Positions 1 to 5,557 of a stretch of 5,557 nt of DNA are shown here, one piece after another. The notes beneath the pieces were generated by a model. That model had not been told where the DNA came from. It saw nothing but the letters and a program-made list of their open reading frames with translations, and did not search any database. Location of the stretch: contig VBLV01000095.1 in the NCBI GenBank assembly GCA_005879045.1, forward strand, positions 2,105 to 7,661, given 5' to 3'. Numbering within the stretch: position 1 is the stretch's first letter; every line of letters starts with the position of its first letter. The translations under genes were made by a program, and so were the position numbers. This DNA comes from Methanobacteriota archaeon (GTDB taxonomy: Archaea; Thermoplasmatota; Thermoplasmata; RBG-16-68-12).

Positions 1-2087
1 AGGAGGAGACGCCGCGCCAGAGGCAGTTGGACCGACTCGGCAGGCAGATCGGGATCGCGGTCCTGCTCGCCGCGGGCCTCATCTTCGTCATCGGGGTCGT
101 CCGGGACCCGGGCCACATCGAGCTCCTGTTCCTGACGGCGGTCGGGCTGTCCGTCGCGGCGATCCCGGAGGGACTCCCCGCAATCGTCACGATCAGCCTG
201 GCGTTGGGTCTTCAGCGAATGATCAGGCGGGGTGCGCTGATCCGAAAACTCCCGGCGGTCGAAGCGTTGGGCGCTGCCTCCGTGATCTGCTCCGACAAAA
301 CGGGCACCCTCACGAAGGGGGAAATGAACATCCGGGTGGTGGTCGCGGGCACCCGGGAATACGAGGTCATCGGAGAGGGATTCGATCCGTCGGGCCTCGT
401 CCGGACCGATGGCCAGGTCGCGGACCTCGAGGCGCATCCCGGGCTGAAACGAATCCTCGGAAGTGGGGTCCTCTGCAATGACGCGGTCCTGAAGCGAGAC
501 GGCAGTCGCTGGGTCGTCGAAGGCGACCCGACGGAAGGCGCGCTCCTGGTCGCCGCGCGGCGCGCGGGCATGAATCCGGAGGCGATTCGGGCGAAGTGGC
601 CCCGGGTCGCGGAGATCGCGTTCACGTCCGAGCGAAAGAAGATGTCGACCCTCCACGCACCCCTATCCGAATCGCAGGCTCGTGAGATCCTCTCCCTGGC
701 AGAGGCGGAGAGGCTACGGCGCCTCGCGGGCGTGCCCGCGGCCCTGCACGTGAAGGGCGCGCCAGAACGGATTCTCGCGGCTTGTTCCCACCATGTGGTG
801 GATGGCGAGCGAAAGCCTCTCTCCGAGTACGACAGGAGACAGTACTTGTTCCGGAATCAAGAGCTGGCGACACGGGCCCTGCGCGTCATCGGGCTTGCCG
901 TCCGCGAATTTCAGGGCAATCTTCCGCCGCTGAAGGAGGAGACCCTCGAAACGGATCTCACGTTCCTCGGGCTGGCGGGGATGATGGATGCGCCGCGGTC
1001 CGATGCAATCGAGGCGATCCGGCGTTGCAAGAACGCGGGAATCCGGGTCGTGATGATCACGGGGGACCACAAACTCACCGCGATGGCCGTGGCCCGGGAA
1101 ATGGGGATCCTCGGAGAAGCGGACCGGGCCCTGACGGGAGAAGAGCTCGAGAAAATGTCCGACGAGGAGCTCGTGCGGGAGGTGACGCACATCCGGGTCT
1201 ACGCGCGCGTCGCCCCGGAACACAAGATGCGCATCGTGGACGCATGGAAGAAGGCCGGTCACATCGTCGCGATGACCGGGGACGGCGTCAACGACGCCCC
1301 CGCCCTTAAGCGGTCCAACCTCGGCGTCGCGATGGGGATCACCGGGACGGACGTGGCGAAGGAGAGCGCGGACATGGTCCTGACCGACGACAACTTTGCG
1401 TCCATCGTGGCCGCGGTCGAGGAGGGCCGAGGGATCTACGAGAACATCCGGAAGTTCGTCGCCTTCCTGCTCTCCGCGAACGCGGGGGAGGTCCTGATTA
1501 TGTTCATCGCGACCCTCGCGATTGCGAACCCGAGTTTCCTTCCGTTCTTCGCGCCGGTCCAACTCCTGTGGATCAACCTCGTGACGGACGGCCTCCCGGC
1601 CTTGGCCCTGGGCGTCGATCCCTACCCGACCGACATCATGGATCGCCCTCCCCGCAATCCGAAGGAGGGCGTGCTCTCCCGGGACATTGTCTTCCTGATC
1701 GTCGTCGTGTCGGCGATCTTGACAGTCGGCACCCTCGGGGTCTTCTTCCTTGAACTGCAGGAAGGCGCCGACGCCACCCGAGCCCGGACGGTCGCCTTCA
1801 CGACGATCGTGTTCTTCGAGCTCTTCCTCGTGTTCGCGATGCGGTCTCCGCGCCAGACGATCTGGCAGATCGGCCTGTTCACGAACACGAAACTGATCGT
1901 CGCCGTGCTCGCGTCGATGGCCCTGCAGGTCGCCGTGATTTATACGCCGTTCCTGCACGGCGTCTTCCAAACGGAGCCGCTCACGCCCCTCGACTGGCTC
2001 GAGACGGTCCTGATCTCGTTCACGGCATTCGCCTTCGTCGAGGTGCTCAAGGTCCTGCGACATCGGCTGAGAGCCCAAGCGCCATGA
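1..2087 (+). CDS. P2A-type calcium-transporting ATPase, 5'-truncated by window edge
   Basis: This is a membrane pump that would use ATP to move Ca2+ out of the cytoplasm; about 694 residues are visible. The frame is open to the left edge, and the first residues (EETPRQRQLDRLG) match the segment between the A domain and M3. The A domain and M1-M2 therefore lie outside the window, and the TTG at 27 is not a real start. Residues here are numbered from that TTG. M3 is about 8-25. M4 contains PEGLP (47-51). The phosphorylation motif DKTGTLT starts at D90. Nucleotide-domain motifs are GDPTEG (166-171) and KGAPE (243-247), followed by MITGDH (343-348) and the hinge GDGVNDAP (418-425). M5-M10 fill 475-676. 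All side chains matching the SERCA Ca2+ ligands are present: E48, N485, E488, N517, T520, D521 and E598. This argues for two Ca2+ sites, rather than the single site of the SPCA/PMCA pumps. The stop overlaps the rtcA start (ATGA). A related cation specificity, such as Mn2+, cannot be excluded. Confidence 0.95.
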   Translation, partial: EETPRQRQLDRLGRQIGIAVLLAAGLIFVIGVVRDPGHIELLFLTAVGLSVAAIPEGLPAIVTISLALGLQRMIRRGALIRKLPAVEALGAASVICSDKTGTLTKGEMNIRVVVAGTREYEVIGEGFDPSGLVRTDGQVADLEAHPGLKRILGSGVLCNDAVLKRDGSRWVVEGDPTEGALLVAARRAGMNPEAIRAKWPRVAEIAFTSERKKMSTLHAPLSESQAREILSLAEAERLRRLAGVPAALHVKGAPERILAACSHHVVDGERKPLSEYDRRQYLFRNQELATRALRVIGLAVREFQGNLPPLKEETLETDLTFLGLAGMMDAPRSDAIEAIRRCKNAGIRVVMITGDHKLTAMAVAREMGILGEADRALTGEELEKMSDEELVREVTHIRVYARVAPEHKMRIVDAWKKAGHIVAMTGDGVNDAPALKRSNLGVAMGITGTDVAKESADMVLTDDNFASIVAAVEEGRGIYENIRKFVAFLLSANAGEVLIMFIATLAIANPSFLPFFAPVQLLWINLVTDGLPALALGVDPYPTDIMDRPPRNPKEGVLSRDIVFLIVVVSAILTVGTLGVFFLELQEGADATRARTVAFTTIVFFELFLVFAMRSPRQTIWQIGLFTNTKLIVAVLASMALQVAVIYTPFLHGVFQTEPLTPLDWLETVLISFTAFAFVEVLKVLRHRLRAQAP

Positions 2088-3118
2088 TCGAGGTCGACGG
2101 GGGCCATGGCGAAGGCGGCGGCCAACTCCTCCGGATGGCGGTCGCTCTTTCGGCGCTGACCGAGACGCCGGTCCGGGTCGTCCGGATTCGGGCGAGCCGG
2201 CCCACGCCGGGCCTGGCAGCGCAGCATGTGACGGCAATCAACGCCGTTGCAGGGTTGTGCAAAGCCGAGGTGACCGACGCATCCCTCGGGGCGTCGTCGA
2301 TTGAGTTCCGACCTGGGAAACTTGCGGCGGGCCGTTTTTCCTTCGACGTGGGGACCGCGGGAAGCATGACGCTGGTCCTGCAGGCCCTTCTTCCCGTGGC
2401 CGCCGCGGCCCCCGGAGCCGTTCGGGTGCGCTTGTTCGGAGGCACCGACGTCCGATGGTCTCCGCCAATCGACTACTTCAATCGAGTTTTCTTGCCTTTG
2501 CTGCGGAGGCTCGGAGCCCACGCCGATGTAGAAGTTCTCCGCCGCGGCTACTATCCTCGGGGCGGGGGAATCGTCGAGGCCGTCATTGAGCCGACACGGT
2601 CATGGTCAGCCCTCCGCAGGTCCGAGAGAGGGGAGGTTGAACGGGTGCGGGGCATCGCACACGTTTCGAACCTCCCGGAGGACGTCCCGAAGCGGATGAA
2701 GCACGCGGCCCTGCGTCGCCTCCATGGCATTCCGGACGTCAAGGTCGAGGAACGCGTGTACCGGGGGGAGGATGCGGTTGGGCAAGGCGGGGCCCTGGTC
2801 CTTTGGGCGGAGGCGGAAACCGTGCTGGTCGGGGCCGATTCCCTCGCGGAACGGGGAAAGCCTTCCGAACGCATCGGGGGAGAAGCCGCTGCGTCCCTCG
2901 GAGCGGAGATCGAGTCCCAGGCGACGCTCGATGTCCACGCGGCGGACCAACTGCTCGTGTACATGGCCCGTGCCAACGGCCCATCGCGGTTTCGTGTGCG
3001 ATCCGTCTCTGGTCACCTGGAAACGATGATGTGGCTCCTCCCGCAATTCGTGCCGTGCCGCTTCACGGTCACTCGAGAACGCGGCGGGTTCGAGGTGAGC
3101 GTCGAGCCCGGCGCCTAA
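2084..3118 (+). CDS. rtcA: RNA 3'-terminal phosphate cyclase
   Basis: RtcA converts an RNA 3'-phosphate end to a 2',3'-cyclic phosphate using ATP, through a covalent protein-AMP intermediate. It acts in the cytoplasm on RNA ends. The 344-residue length is normal for the family. Visible motifs are the N-terminal EGGGQLLR (10-17), RPTPGLAAQH (39-48), GTAGSMTLVLQ (90-100), GGTDV (119-123) and the family signature RGYYPRGGG (154-162). The C-terminal ADQLLVYMA (287-295) is followed by SGHLET, in which H311 aligns with the histidine that accepts AMP in E. coli (H309) and human RtcA. The ATG start overlaps the stop of the upstream ATPase by 4 bp, with no clear Shine-Dalgarno, so translation is probably coupled. 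The stop overlaps that of the convergent PAC2 gene. No rtcB ligase is visible in the window. The cyclase was chosen over the related 18S-processing protein Rcl1 because the catalytic histidine is retained. Confidence 0.96.
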   Translation: MIEVDGGHGEGGGQLLRMAVALSALTETPVRVVRIRASRPTPGLAAQHVTAINAVAGLCKAEVTDASLGASSIEFRPGKLAAGRFSFDVGTAGSMTLVLQALLPVAAAAPGAVRVRLFGGTDVRWSPPIDYFNRVFLPLLRRLGAHADVEVLRRGYYPRGGGIVEAVIEPTRSWSALRRSERGEVERVRGIAHVSNLPEDVPKRMKHAALRRLHGIPDVKVEERVYRGEDAVGQGGALVLWAEAETVLVGADSLAERGKPSERIGGEAAASLGAEIESQATLDVHAADQLLVYMARANGPSRFRVRSVSGHLETMMWLLPQFVPCRFTVTRERGGFEVSVEPGA

Positions 3119-3876
3119 CCGTACATGCTCGGCCGCGCAGGTTCGGTCGGCTTCTTCGCCGCCTCGGTCTGATGGTGGATCGACTTGAGTTGCATCTCGA
3201 TCCGCTCGGCCTCCTCGTAGAGCGGCCGTGCGTCGAGTTCCGTGTGCAGCAGCAATTTGTCGATGATCTCGATCGCGCGGGCCGCGGCTCTCGCGTCCGG
3301 GTAATCGGGGTGGGCCTCACTCAGAAGCGTAATGACGTCGAAGTCCCGTTTGCGTCCCTCGTTCAGGAGCACGCCGGCCACGCCGGTGATGACGCCTTCT
3401 TCGAAGACCGTGATGTCATTCTTGCGGATCATGTCCATCGCCTTGTCCGTCGAACCGATCCCGTAGACCTCGACCTGCCGCTCGGCCTCGTCCTCGCGGG
3501 CATCGACGATCAGTCCTTCCGGACACACGAGGAGGTTGCAGCGAGCGTCTTGAGCCCAGTCGAGGACGGTCGCCGCGATTGCTTTGATCAAGTTCGGAGG
3601 CGGTTGGAATTCGGAGATGAAGACGACGATCTGGTCGTGATCGTCCACTTTCGGACCGGCGTAGATCCGCACCGGGTTCATCGGTTGGCCGTCCCGGACC
3701 AGTGCGACGGTCGGGAAGTAGACGGAATCCATGATCCCGATCTGCGTGAGGCTCAGCGCGTTGATCAGGTAGTTCGCGACGATGGAGCTGACCAGACCCA
3801 CACTCGGGAATCCATCGATGACGGTGGCCCCGCGGAGGTCCATCCGCTTGAGCTCGTAAATCTGGATTCCTTCCAT
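3115..3876 (-). CDS. PAC2-family protein, likely proteasome assembly chaperone/activator, with C-terminal HbYX motif
   Basis: This 253-residue protein belongs to the PAC2 family, related to eukaryotic proteasome assembly chaperones and to archaeal PbaA/PbaB. Family features are the N-terminal DGFPSVGLVSSIVANYLI (21-38), the central SEFQPPP (88-94) and the EGVITGVAGVLLNEG block (160-174), followed by LLSEAHPDYPDARAA (184-198). Residues about 215-240 are a charged helix, possibly a coiled coil. A Pro/Lys-rich, probably flexible tail leads to the last three residues, Met-Tyr-Gly. These fit the hydrophobic-Tyr-any (HbYX) motif that docks activators into pockets of the 20S alpha ring. The ATG is the first in frame after an upstream TAA and has no Shine-Dalgarno; a TATA-like box about 30 bp upstream suggests a nearly leaderless mRNA. 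The nearest neighbour on the same strand is the OsmC gene, 67 bp upstream. The proteasome role is inference from family and tail. The exact paralogue (PbaA or PbaB) is not resolved. Confidence 0.9.
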   Translation of the reverse strand: MEGIQIYELKRMDLRGATVIDGFPSVGLVSSIVANYLINALSLTQIGIMDSVYFPTVALVRDGQPMNPVRIYAGPKVDDHDQIVVFISEFQPPPNLIKAIAATVLDWAQDARCNLLVCPEGLIVDAREDEAERQVEVYGIGSTDKAMDMIRKNDITVFEEGVITGVAGVLLNEGRKRDFDVITLLSEAHPDYPDARAAARAIEIIDKLLLHTELDARPLYEEAERIEMQLKSIHHQTEAAKKPTEPARPSMYG

Positions 3877-3901
3877 GCGGCGCGGTCCATCTCGGACAGG
3901 T

Positions 3902-3909
3902 TACTTAAA
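3902..3909 (-). promoter_or_regulatory. TATA-like promoter element of the PAC2 gene
   Basis: On the minus strand this reads TTTAAGTA, an AT-rich octamer in otherwise GC-rich DNA that resembles the archaeal TATA box. Its centre is about 30 bp before the A of the PAC2 ATG. With the usual archaeal spacing of about 25 bp from TATA to start site, the mRNA would begin only a few bases before the ATG. That agrees with the lack of a Shine-Dalgarno and means the PAC2 gene can be transcribed independently of the OsmC gene. Confidence 0.6.
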
Positions 3910-3916
3910 CATACCC

Positions 3917-3932
3917 GGCACGAGTGCGTGCC
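3917..3932 (-). terminator. Small hairpin after the OsmC gene (possible terminator or operator)
   Basis: A perfect 6-bp inverted repeat with a 4-base loop (minus strand GGCACG-CACT-CGTGCC) starts 11 nt after the OsmC stop. It is followed by GGGTATGTTT, which is only weakly T-rich. It could help end OsmC transcription. Because it lies directly upstream of the PAC2 TATA-like box, it could instead be a protein-binding site for that promoter. Archaeal terminators usually depend on T tracts, so the terminator reading is tentative. Confidence 0.3.
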
Positions 3933-3943
3933 CTGAGAACACA

Positions 3944-4360
3944 TCACTCCATCGGGAGAATTTCGTGCGTGTTGACAAACTCCACGCCGGCACGGCGCAG
4001 CATGATTCCGACGGTGCAATACTTCTCGGACGACAGGTCGATCGCTCGCTTGACCGCGGCTTCTGGGATGTGATCCCCGCGCACTCGGTAGTGGAAGTGA
4101 ATCTTCGTGAACACCCGGGGGACGTCCTTGGCCCGTTCGGCTTCCGCTTCGATGTCCAGCGCGCGGAACGGGACGCGCTCCTTTCGCAGGATTGACACGA
4201 CGTCGGAGGCGGTGCATGCCATCGTCGCCAAGAGGGTGGCTTGCACGGGGCTCGGACCACCTCGGGATTCCGCCTCGCCGCCATCAAAGAGGATCTCGTG
4301 CCCGTCATCCGTCTTCGCCCGAAAGCGCATTCCCTCGACGTGGACCAGGTGGGCCTTCAT
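3944..4360 (-). CDS. OsmC/Ohr-superfamily protein (YhfA-like), putative thiol peroxide reductase
   Basis: This 138-residue protein has the OsmC fold pattern. It has a short N-terminal beta region with RFRAKTDDGHEILFDGG (12-28), then GGPSPVQATLLATMACTASDVVSIL (34-58), where the helix carries C49, and finally SSEKYCTVGIML (110-121) with C115. The two cysteines are at the positions of the peroxidatic and resolving cysteines of OsmC/Ohr enzymes, which reduce organic or fatty-acid hydroperoxides. The spacing and the EKYC-V motif are closest to the YhfA-like subgroup, whose substrate is poorly defined. The ATG at 4358-4360 gives the normal N-terminus. The frame stays open about 25 codons further upstream but offers no ATG there. 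It is transcribed divergently from the riboflavin reductase gene. A 20-bp palindrome begins at its first base, so expression may be regulated there. Peroxide reductase activity is inferred from the cysteines. Confidence 0.88.
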   Translation of the reverse strand: MKAHLVHVEGMRFRAKTDDGHEILFDGGEAESRGGPSPVQATLLATMACTASDVVSILRKERVPFRALDIEAEAERAKDVPRVFTKIHFHYRVRGDHIPEAAVKRAIDLSSEKYCTVGIMLRRAGVEFVNTHEILPME

Positions 4361-4379
4361 GGCTTCGCCGGCGAAGCCA
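4360..4379. repeat. Perfect 20-bp palindrome at the OsmC start codon
   Basis: The sequence TGGCTTCGCCGGCGAAGCCA equals its own reverse complement. On the minus strand its last base is the A of the OsmC ATG. As RNA it could form a 7-8 bp stem with a CCGG loop directly before the start codon. As DNA it has the symmetry of a dimeric regulator's operator. Which of these applies, or whether it is chance, cannot be told from one sequence. Confidence 0.6.
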
Positions 4380-4415
4380 GGTCGCCGCGAATAGATGAAC
4401 TTCTCCCGGAACCCG

Positions 4416-4428
4416 CAAACTTGTTATT
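4416..4428. promoter_or_regulatory. AT-rich patch, candidate core promoter of the divergent OsmC/arfC pair
   Basis: This is the most AT-rich run in the 83-bp divergent region (4361-4443). Its left part (around 4416-4423) lies about 25 bp before the arfC ATG, the right distance for a TATA box of a leaderless plus-strand mRNA. Read on the minus strand (AATAACAA, 4428-4421), it would place an OsmC start site near 4400, giving a leader of about 40 nt that contains the palindrome. Neither reading is a good match to an archaeal TATA consensus. Confidence 0.35.
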
Positions 4429-4443
4429 CGACCCGCCCATCGG

Positions 4444-5068
4444 ATGCCCGTGCGACCCCACGTGATCATCAATGCTGCAATGAGCGTCGATGGGAAGATC
4501 GCACTCTCCGACGGGAAGGCGGTGCGCTTGAGCAACGAGGAGGACCTACGTCGGGTTCATCGCCTCCGAGCCGAAGCCGATGCGATTCTGGTCGGTGTCG
4601 GAACGGTCCTGATGGACGACCCGGGAGTACGCGAAACGTCGGAATCCGTTGCGGGTCGTCCTCGATTCCAAAGGAAAGACGCCGGAACGTGCCCACGTCC
4701 TCGACGGCACCGCTCCGACCTTGATCGTGACGTCCGAAGACTCGAATCGAACCTTCCCTCGGGCGGAAGTGTTGCGGTGCGGAAAGGATCAGGTGGACCT
4801 CGTGCTCCTCTTGGAGCAGCTCTCCTCGCGGGGGATCAAGATGGTCCTTGTAGAGGGCGGGAGCACGGTGATCTGGTCTTTTCTCCGGGATGGCCTCGCG
4901 GACGAGCTGAGGGTATTCATCAGCAGTCGGGTGCTCGGCGGTCAGTCGGCTCCGACCGTCGCGGGCGGACTGGGGGTCTCATTCGTGGAGGACTCGATCC
5001 CCCTTCGGCTCGAGCGAAGTGAGCGCCTCGGGGATGGAATCCTCCTGGAGTACACGGTGGTCCGGTGA
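4444..5068 (+). pseudogene. arfC: Archaeal 2,5-diamino-6-ribosylaminopyrimidinone 5'-phosphate reductase, reading frame broken near 4624
   Basis: The intact family (RibD C-terminal reductase fold, archaeal ArfC type, e.g. MJ0671) uses NAD(P)H to reduce the ribosyl side chain of the pyrimidine intermediate in riboflavin and F420/FAD precursor synthesis. The first 60 codons match well: PHVIINAAMSVDGKIA (5-20), NEEDLRRVHRLRAEADAILV (31-50) and GTVLMDDP (53-60). Homology then moves to the +1 frame. From 4625 it reads EYAKRRNPLRVVLDSKGKTP and continues with VEGGSTVIW, SSRVLGGQSAP and GDGILLEYTV to a TGA at 5066-5068. Only 16 nt lie between the DDP codon and the RNP codons. Family members have about ten residues there, beginning with an [RS]LTV-like segment, so loss of about 14 nt is the simplest explanation; restoring it gives about 212 residues, near the usual 215-225. 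Left as is, the first frame runs to 5022 with an unrelated tail. A sequencing or assembly error remains possible. No Shine-Dalgarno precedes the ATG. Confidence 0.82.
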
Positions 5069-5517
5069 AACTGCTGTGCGATCACATGCTCGGGAGTCTC
5101 GCCCGTTGGCTCCGGTTCATGGGTTACGACACCGCCTATCCGGAGCCGGGTCCGGATCGGGCCCTGATCGAGCGGGTTCGATTGGAAGACCGGATCCTCT
5201 TGACACGGGACAAGGAGCTGGCGGGCCGCGTCTCCGGCGCGGTCCAGGTTCGGTCCGATGATCTCGAGGAACAGATCCGCGAGGTCGCGAAGGTCCTCCC
5301 CCTCCGACTCGTCGATCCGCTGTCTCGCTGCTCCCTCTGTAACGAACTGCTCGTGCCCGCATCCCTCGAGGAGGTGAAGGAGGTCGTTCCCGACGGGGTG
5401 CGTTCGCGACATCAGGCATTCTGGCGTTGTCCCTCCTGTCGCCGCGTGTATTGGCAAGGCAGTCATTGGGACAAGATGACGGAGCGACTGAACGGCCTGC
5501 GGCTGCCGTCCGCGTAG
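5065..5517 (+). CDS. Mut7-C RNase domain protein with C-terminal zinc ribbon
   Basis: This 150-residue cytoplasmic protein matches the Mut7-C (DUF82) family, a PIN-like domain predicted to be a metal-dependent RNase and named after the C-terminus of the Mut-7 exonuclease. The N-terminal half has LLCDHMLGSLARWLRFMGYDT (3-23), EDRILLTRDKEL (41-52) and SDDLEEQ (64-70). The acidic residues D6, D22, D49 and D65/D66 are candidate metal ligands. The C-terminal half has two cysteine pairs, C89-x2-C92 and C122-x2-C125, forming a zinc ribbon, followed by the typical RVYWQGSHWDKM (127-138). The GTG start was chosen because MKLLCDHMLG fits the family N-terminus and overlaps the arfC TGA (GTGA), indicating coupled translation. 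A GGTG at 5056-5059 could act as a weak ribosome-binding site. If arfC really is frameshifted, ribosomes in its first frame stop at 5022 and the coupling is lost. The RNA target is unknown. Confidence 0.93.
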   Translation: MKLLCDHMLGSLARWLRFMGYDTAYPEPGPDRALIERVRLEDRILLTRDKELAGRVSGAVQVRSDDLEEQIREVAKVLPLRLVDPLSRCSLCNELLVPASLEEVKEVVPDGVRSRHQAFWRCPSCRRVYWQGSHWDKMTERLNGLRLPSA

Positions 5518-5557
5518 CCAAGGTCGGAATCATTTCCCGCGCCGGGCCACGAGATAG

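Noticed and set aside
27..29. TTG as a start codon for the ATPase
   Set aside because: The frame is open to the window's left edge, and the preceding codons (EETPRQRQ) continue the conserved P2A segment before M3, so this is an internal leucine of a gene truncated by the window.
714..2237. Long minus-strand open frame (507 codons) opposite the ATPase
   Set aside because: The translation is Arg/Asp/His-rich with no recognisable motif and lies fully antisense to a motif-perfect ATPase. It is a typical shadow frame in GC-rich DNA.
2803..3936. Plus-strand open frame (377 codons) spanning the rtcA end and the PAC2 gene
   Set aside because: It is antisense to the PAC2 gene and out of frame with rtcA, and its sequence is low-complexity and motif-free. 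The PAC2 motifs on the other strand explain the region.
4615..4630. Programmed +1 ribosomal frameshift joining the two arfC frames
   Set aside because: There is no stop codon, rare-codon stall or slippery run at the junction, and frameshifting alone would leave the conserved LTV-like segment missing. A deletion or sequence error fits better.
4444..5022. A 192-residue intact protein read straight through in the first arfC frame
   Set aside because: Residues beyond about 60 are Arg/Gly/Pro-rich with no family match, while the genuine ArfC C-terminal half lies in the +1 frame over the same DNA.
5536..5546. CCCG-CGC-CGGG inverted repeat after the Mut7-C gene as a terminator
   Set aside because: The 4-bp stem is expected by chance in GC-rich DNA and no T tract follows it.
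5530..5557. Possible 3' end of a minus-strand gene (last codons YLVARRGK then TGA at 5532-5530)
   Set aside because: Only eight codons are visible before the window ends; this is too little to support a gene, though a convergent neighbour is possible.

Overview
This window looks like a stretch of archaeal chromosome from a GC-rich genome. Several genes point that way: an archaeal-type riboflavin-pathway reductase (ArfC family), a PAC2-family proteasome-assembly-chaperone homologue and an archaeal-style RNA 3'-phosphate cyclase. The start regions agree: most starts lack a clear Shine-Dalgarno, and a TATA-like element lies about 30 bp from one start codon, as expected for a nearly leaderless transcript. 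A high-GC Thermoplasmatota-type lineage is my guess from general familiarity with such gene sets. It is inference and was not tested by a search.

Layout. Positions 1-2087 (+) hold the C-terminal three quarters of a SERCA-like P2A calcium-transporting ATPase that runs in from the left edge. Its stop overlaps the start of rtcA (2084-3118, +) in an ATGA junction. rtcA ends tail to tail with a PAC2-family gene (3115-3876, -); the two stop codons overlap within a CTAA tetranucleotide. Upstream of the PAC2 gene on the same strand is an OsmC/YhfA-type peroxide reductase (3944-4360, -). The 67 bp between them carry a small hairpin and a TATA-like box. An 83-bp divergent intergenic region (4361-4443), with a perfect palindrome touching the OsmC start codon, separates it from the ArfC-type reductase (4444-5068, +). 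That reductase is followed, through a 4-bp GTGA overlap, by a Mut7-C domain protein with a zinc ribbon (5065-5517, +). The last 40 bases hold nothing I can call.

How the genes fit together. This is a compact housekeeping and stress neighbourhood: ion transport, RNA-end chemistry, proteasome assembly, peroxide detoxification, flavin biosynthesis and a putative RNase. It is not an obvious single pathway, and I see no mobile element, CRISPR array, tRNA or rRNA.

Three points deserve most attention. The arfC reading frame is broken near position 4624, in a way best explained by loss of about 14 nt that encoded the conserved segment after the DDP motif. The PAC2 protein ends in Met-Tyr-Gly, which fits the HbYX proteasome-docking motif. 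A 20-bp perfect palindrome sits directly at the OsmC start. I found no convincing sign of an entirely new biological system.
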